The notes beneath the pieces were generated by a model. That model saw only the letters and a list, made by a program, of their open reading frames with translations. It did no database searches and was not told the DNA's origin. This document shows positions 61,504-61,650 of a stretch of 61,650 nt of DNA, one piece after another. The stretch spans positions 1 to 61,650 of the forward strand of contig JAKLIY010000025.1 of NCBI GenBank assembly GCA_022709365.1. The letters are read 5' to 3'. Made by a program: the position numbers and the translations under genes. The DNA is from Pseudomonadota bacterium. Its GTDB lineage: Bacteria; Pseudomonadota; Gammaproteobacteria; Competibacterales; Competibacteraceae. The first letter of the stretch is position 1. The number at the start of each line of letters is the position of its first letter.

Positions 61504-61603
61504 TAGCTACCCCGTAAATTATTTGGTTCTTGGACTGTTCTTGTGGAGTCGAGTACAAGCATGTATCATTTAAGCTTTACTAAATTTTTTTGATAGGTTT
61601 ATG

Positions 61604-61620
61604 CTGTTAAAAAAACAGCA
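61604..61620. other. small AT-rich hairpin before the last start codon
   Basis: GCTGTT-AAAAA-AACAGC forms a short stem-loop 20 bp upstream of ATG 61641. The 61506-61640 stretch is AT-rich and otherwise holds nothing I can support. Confidence 0.3.
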
Positions 61621-61640
61621 ATAAAATGAGGGAAACCCCG

Positions 61641-61650
61641 ATGACAGAAA
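61641..61650 (+). CDS. start of a gene truncated by the window edge
   Basis: ATGACAGAAA follows GAGGGAAA at plausible ribosome-binding distance. Only three codons are visible, so the product cannot be named. Confidence 0.4.

Overview
The window is 61.65 kb of a GC-rich chromosome. Gene order points to a gammaproteobacterial diazotroph: tig-clpP-clpX-lon-hupB-tRNAs-ppiD, surE beside rpoS, and thrS-infC-rpmI-rplT-pheS-pheT-ihfA. The lineage call is an inference from synteny and protein character. I cannot fix the genus without a search.

Layout. (1) 1-2.6 kb: a broken or edge-truncated orphan type III restriction (Res) subunit. (2) 2.6-14.3 kb: cysS, five tRNA genes, the tig/clpP/clpX/lon/hupB protein quality-control block, three more tRNA genes, ppiD and a convergent fabI. 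(3) 14.4-20.7 kb: yejA and yejB of a peptide ABC importer, split by a 3.2 kb single-protein restriction-modification gene; yejE and yejF do not follow. (4) 20.6-25.4 kb: trmO, a metallo-beta-lactamase-fold hydrolase, a Mth938-like protein, rpoS, surE and smr. (5) 25.5-31 kb: cytochrome b561 and a membrane-lipid-modification neighbourhood with two cyclopropane-synthase-type methyltransferases plus DUF1295, DUF1475-like, DUF2878 and DUF1365 proteins. (6) 31-51.5 kb: a nif island: nifB-fdx-FeSII-nifQ; an unknown gene; draT divergent from nifHDK-nifT-nifY-flavodoxin-nifE-nifN-nifX-fdxB; a TetR-controlled MFP/permease/ATPase exporter; and nifV-nifW-nifZ on the opposite strand. (7) 51.5-53.1 kb: a coiled-coil protein, a small protein and a NUDIX hydrolase. 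(8) 53.3-60.6 kb: tRNA-Val, the thrS translation operon, ihfA and tRNA-Pro. (9) 60.7-61.5 kb: an intact IS5-type insertion sequence.

How the nif island works. nifB, nifH and nifV each have a recognisable sigma-54 (-24/-12) promoter, and each has at least one NifA-type upstream activator site (TGT-N10-ACA). They therefore look like one NifA/RpoN regulon, although nifA, nifL, nifU, nifS and draG are not in the window. NifHDK is the enzyme. NifB, E, N, X, Y, Q and V make and carry FeMo-cofactor. The flavodoxin and ferredoxins supply electrons. A Shethna-II-type ferredoxin (O2 protection), NifW, NifZ and DraT (ADP-ribosylation switch) protect or regulate it.

Most notable observation: a palindromic repeat of about 48 bp (family A) lies in frame inside two unrelated proteins, NifN and the restriction-modification enzyme, in opposite orientations. 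In NifN a second repeat (family B, also present in two intergenic regions) sits directly behind it. Together they add about 35 residues to a nitrogenase cofactor scaffold.
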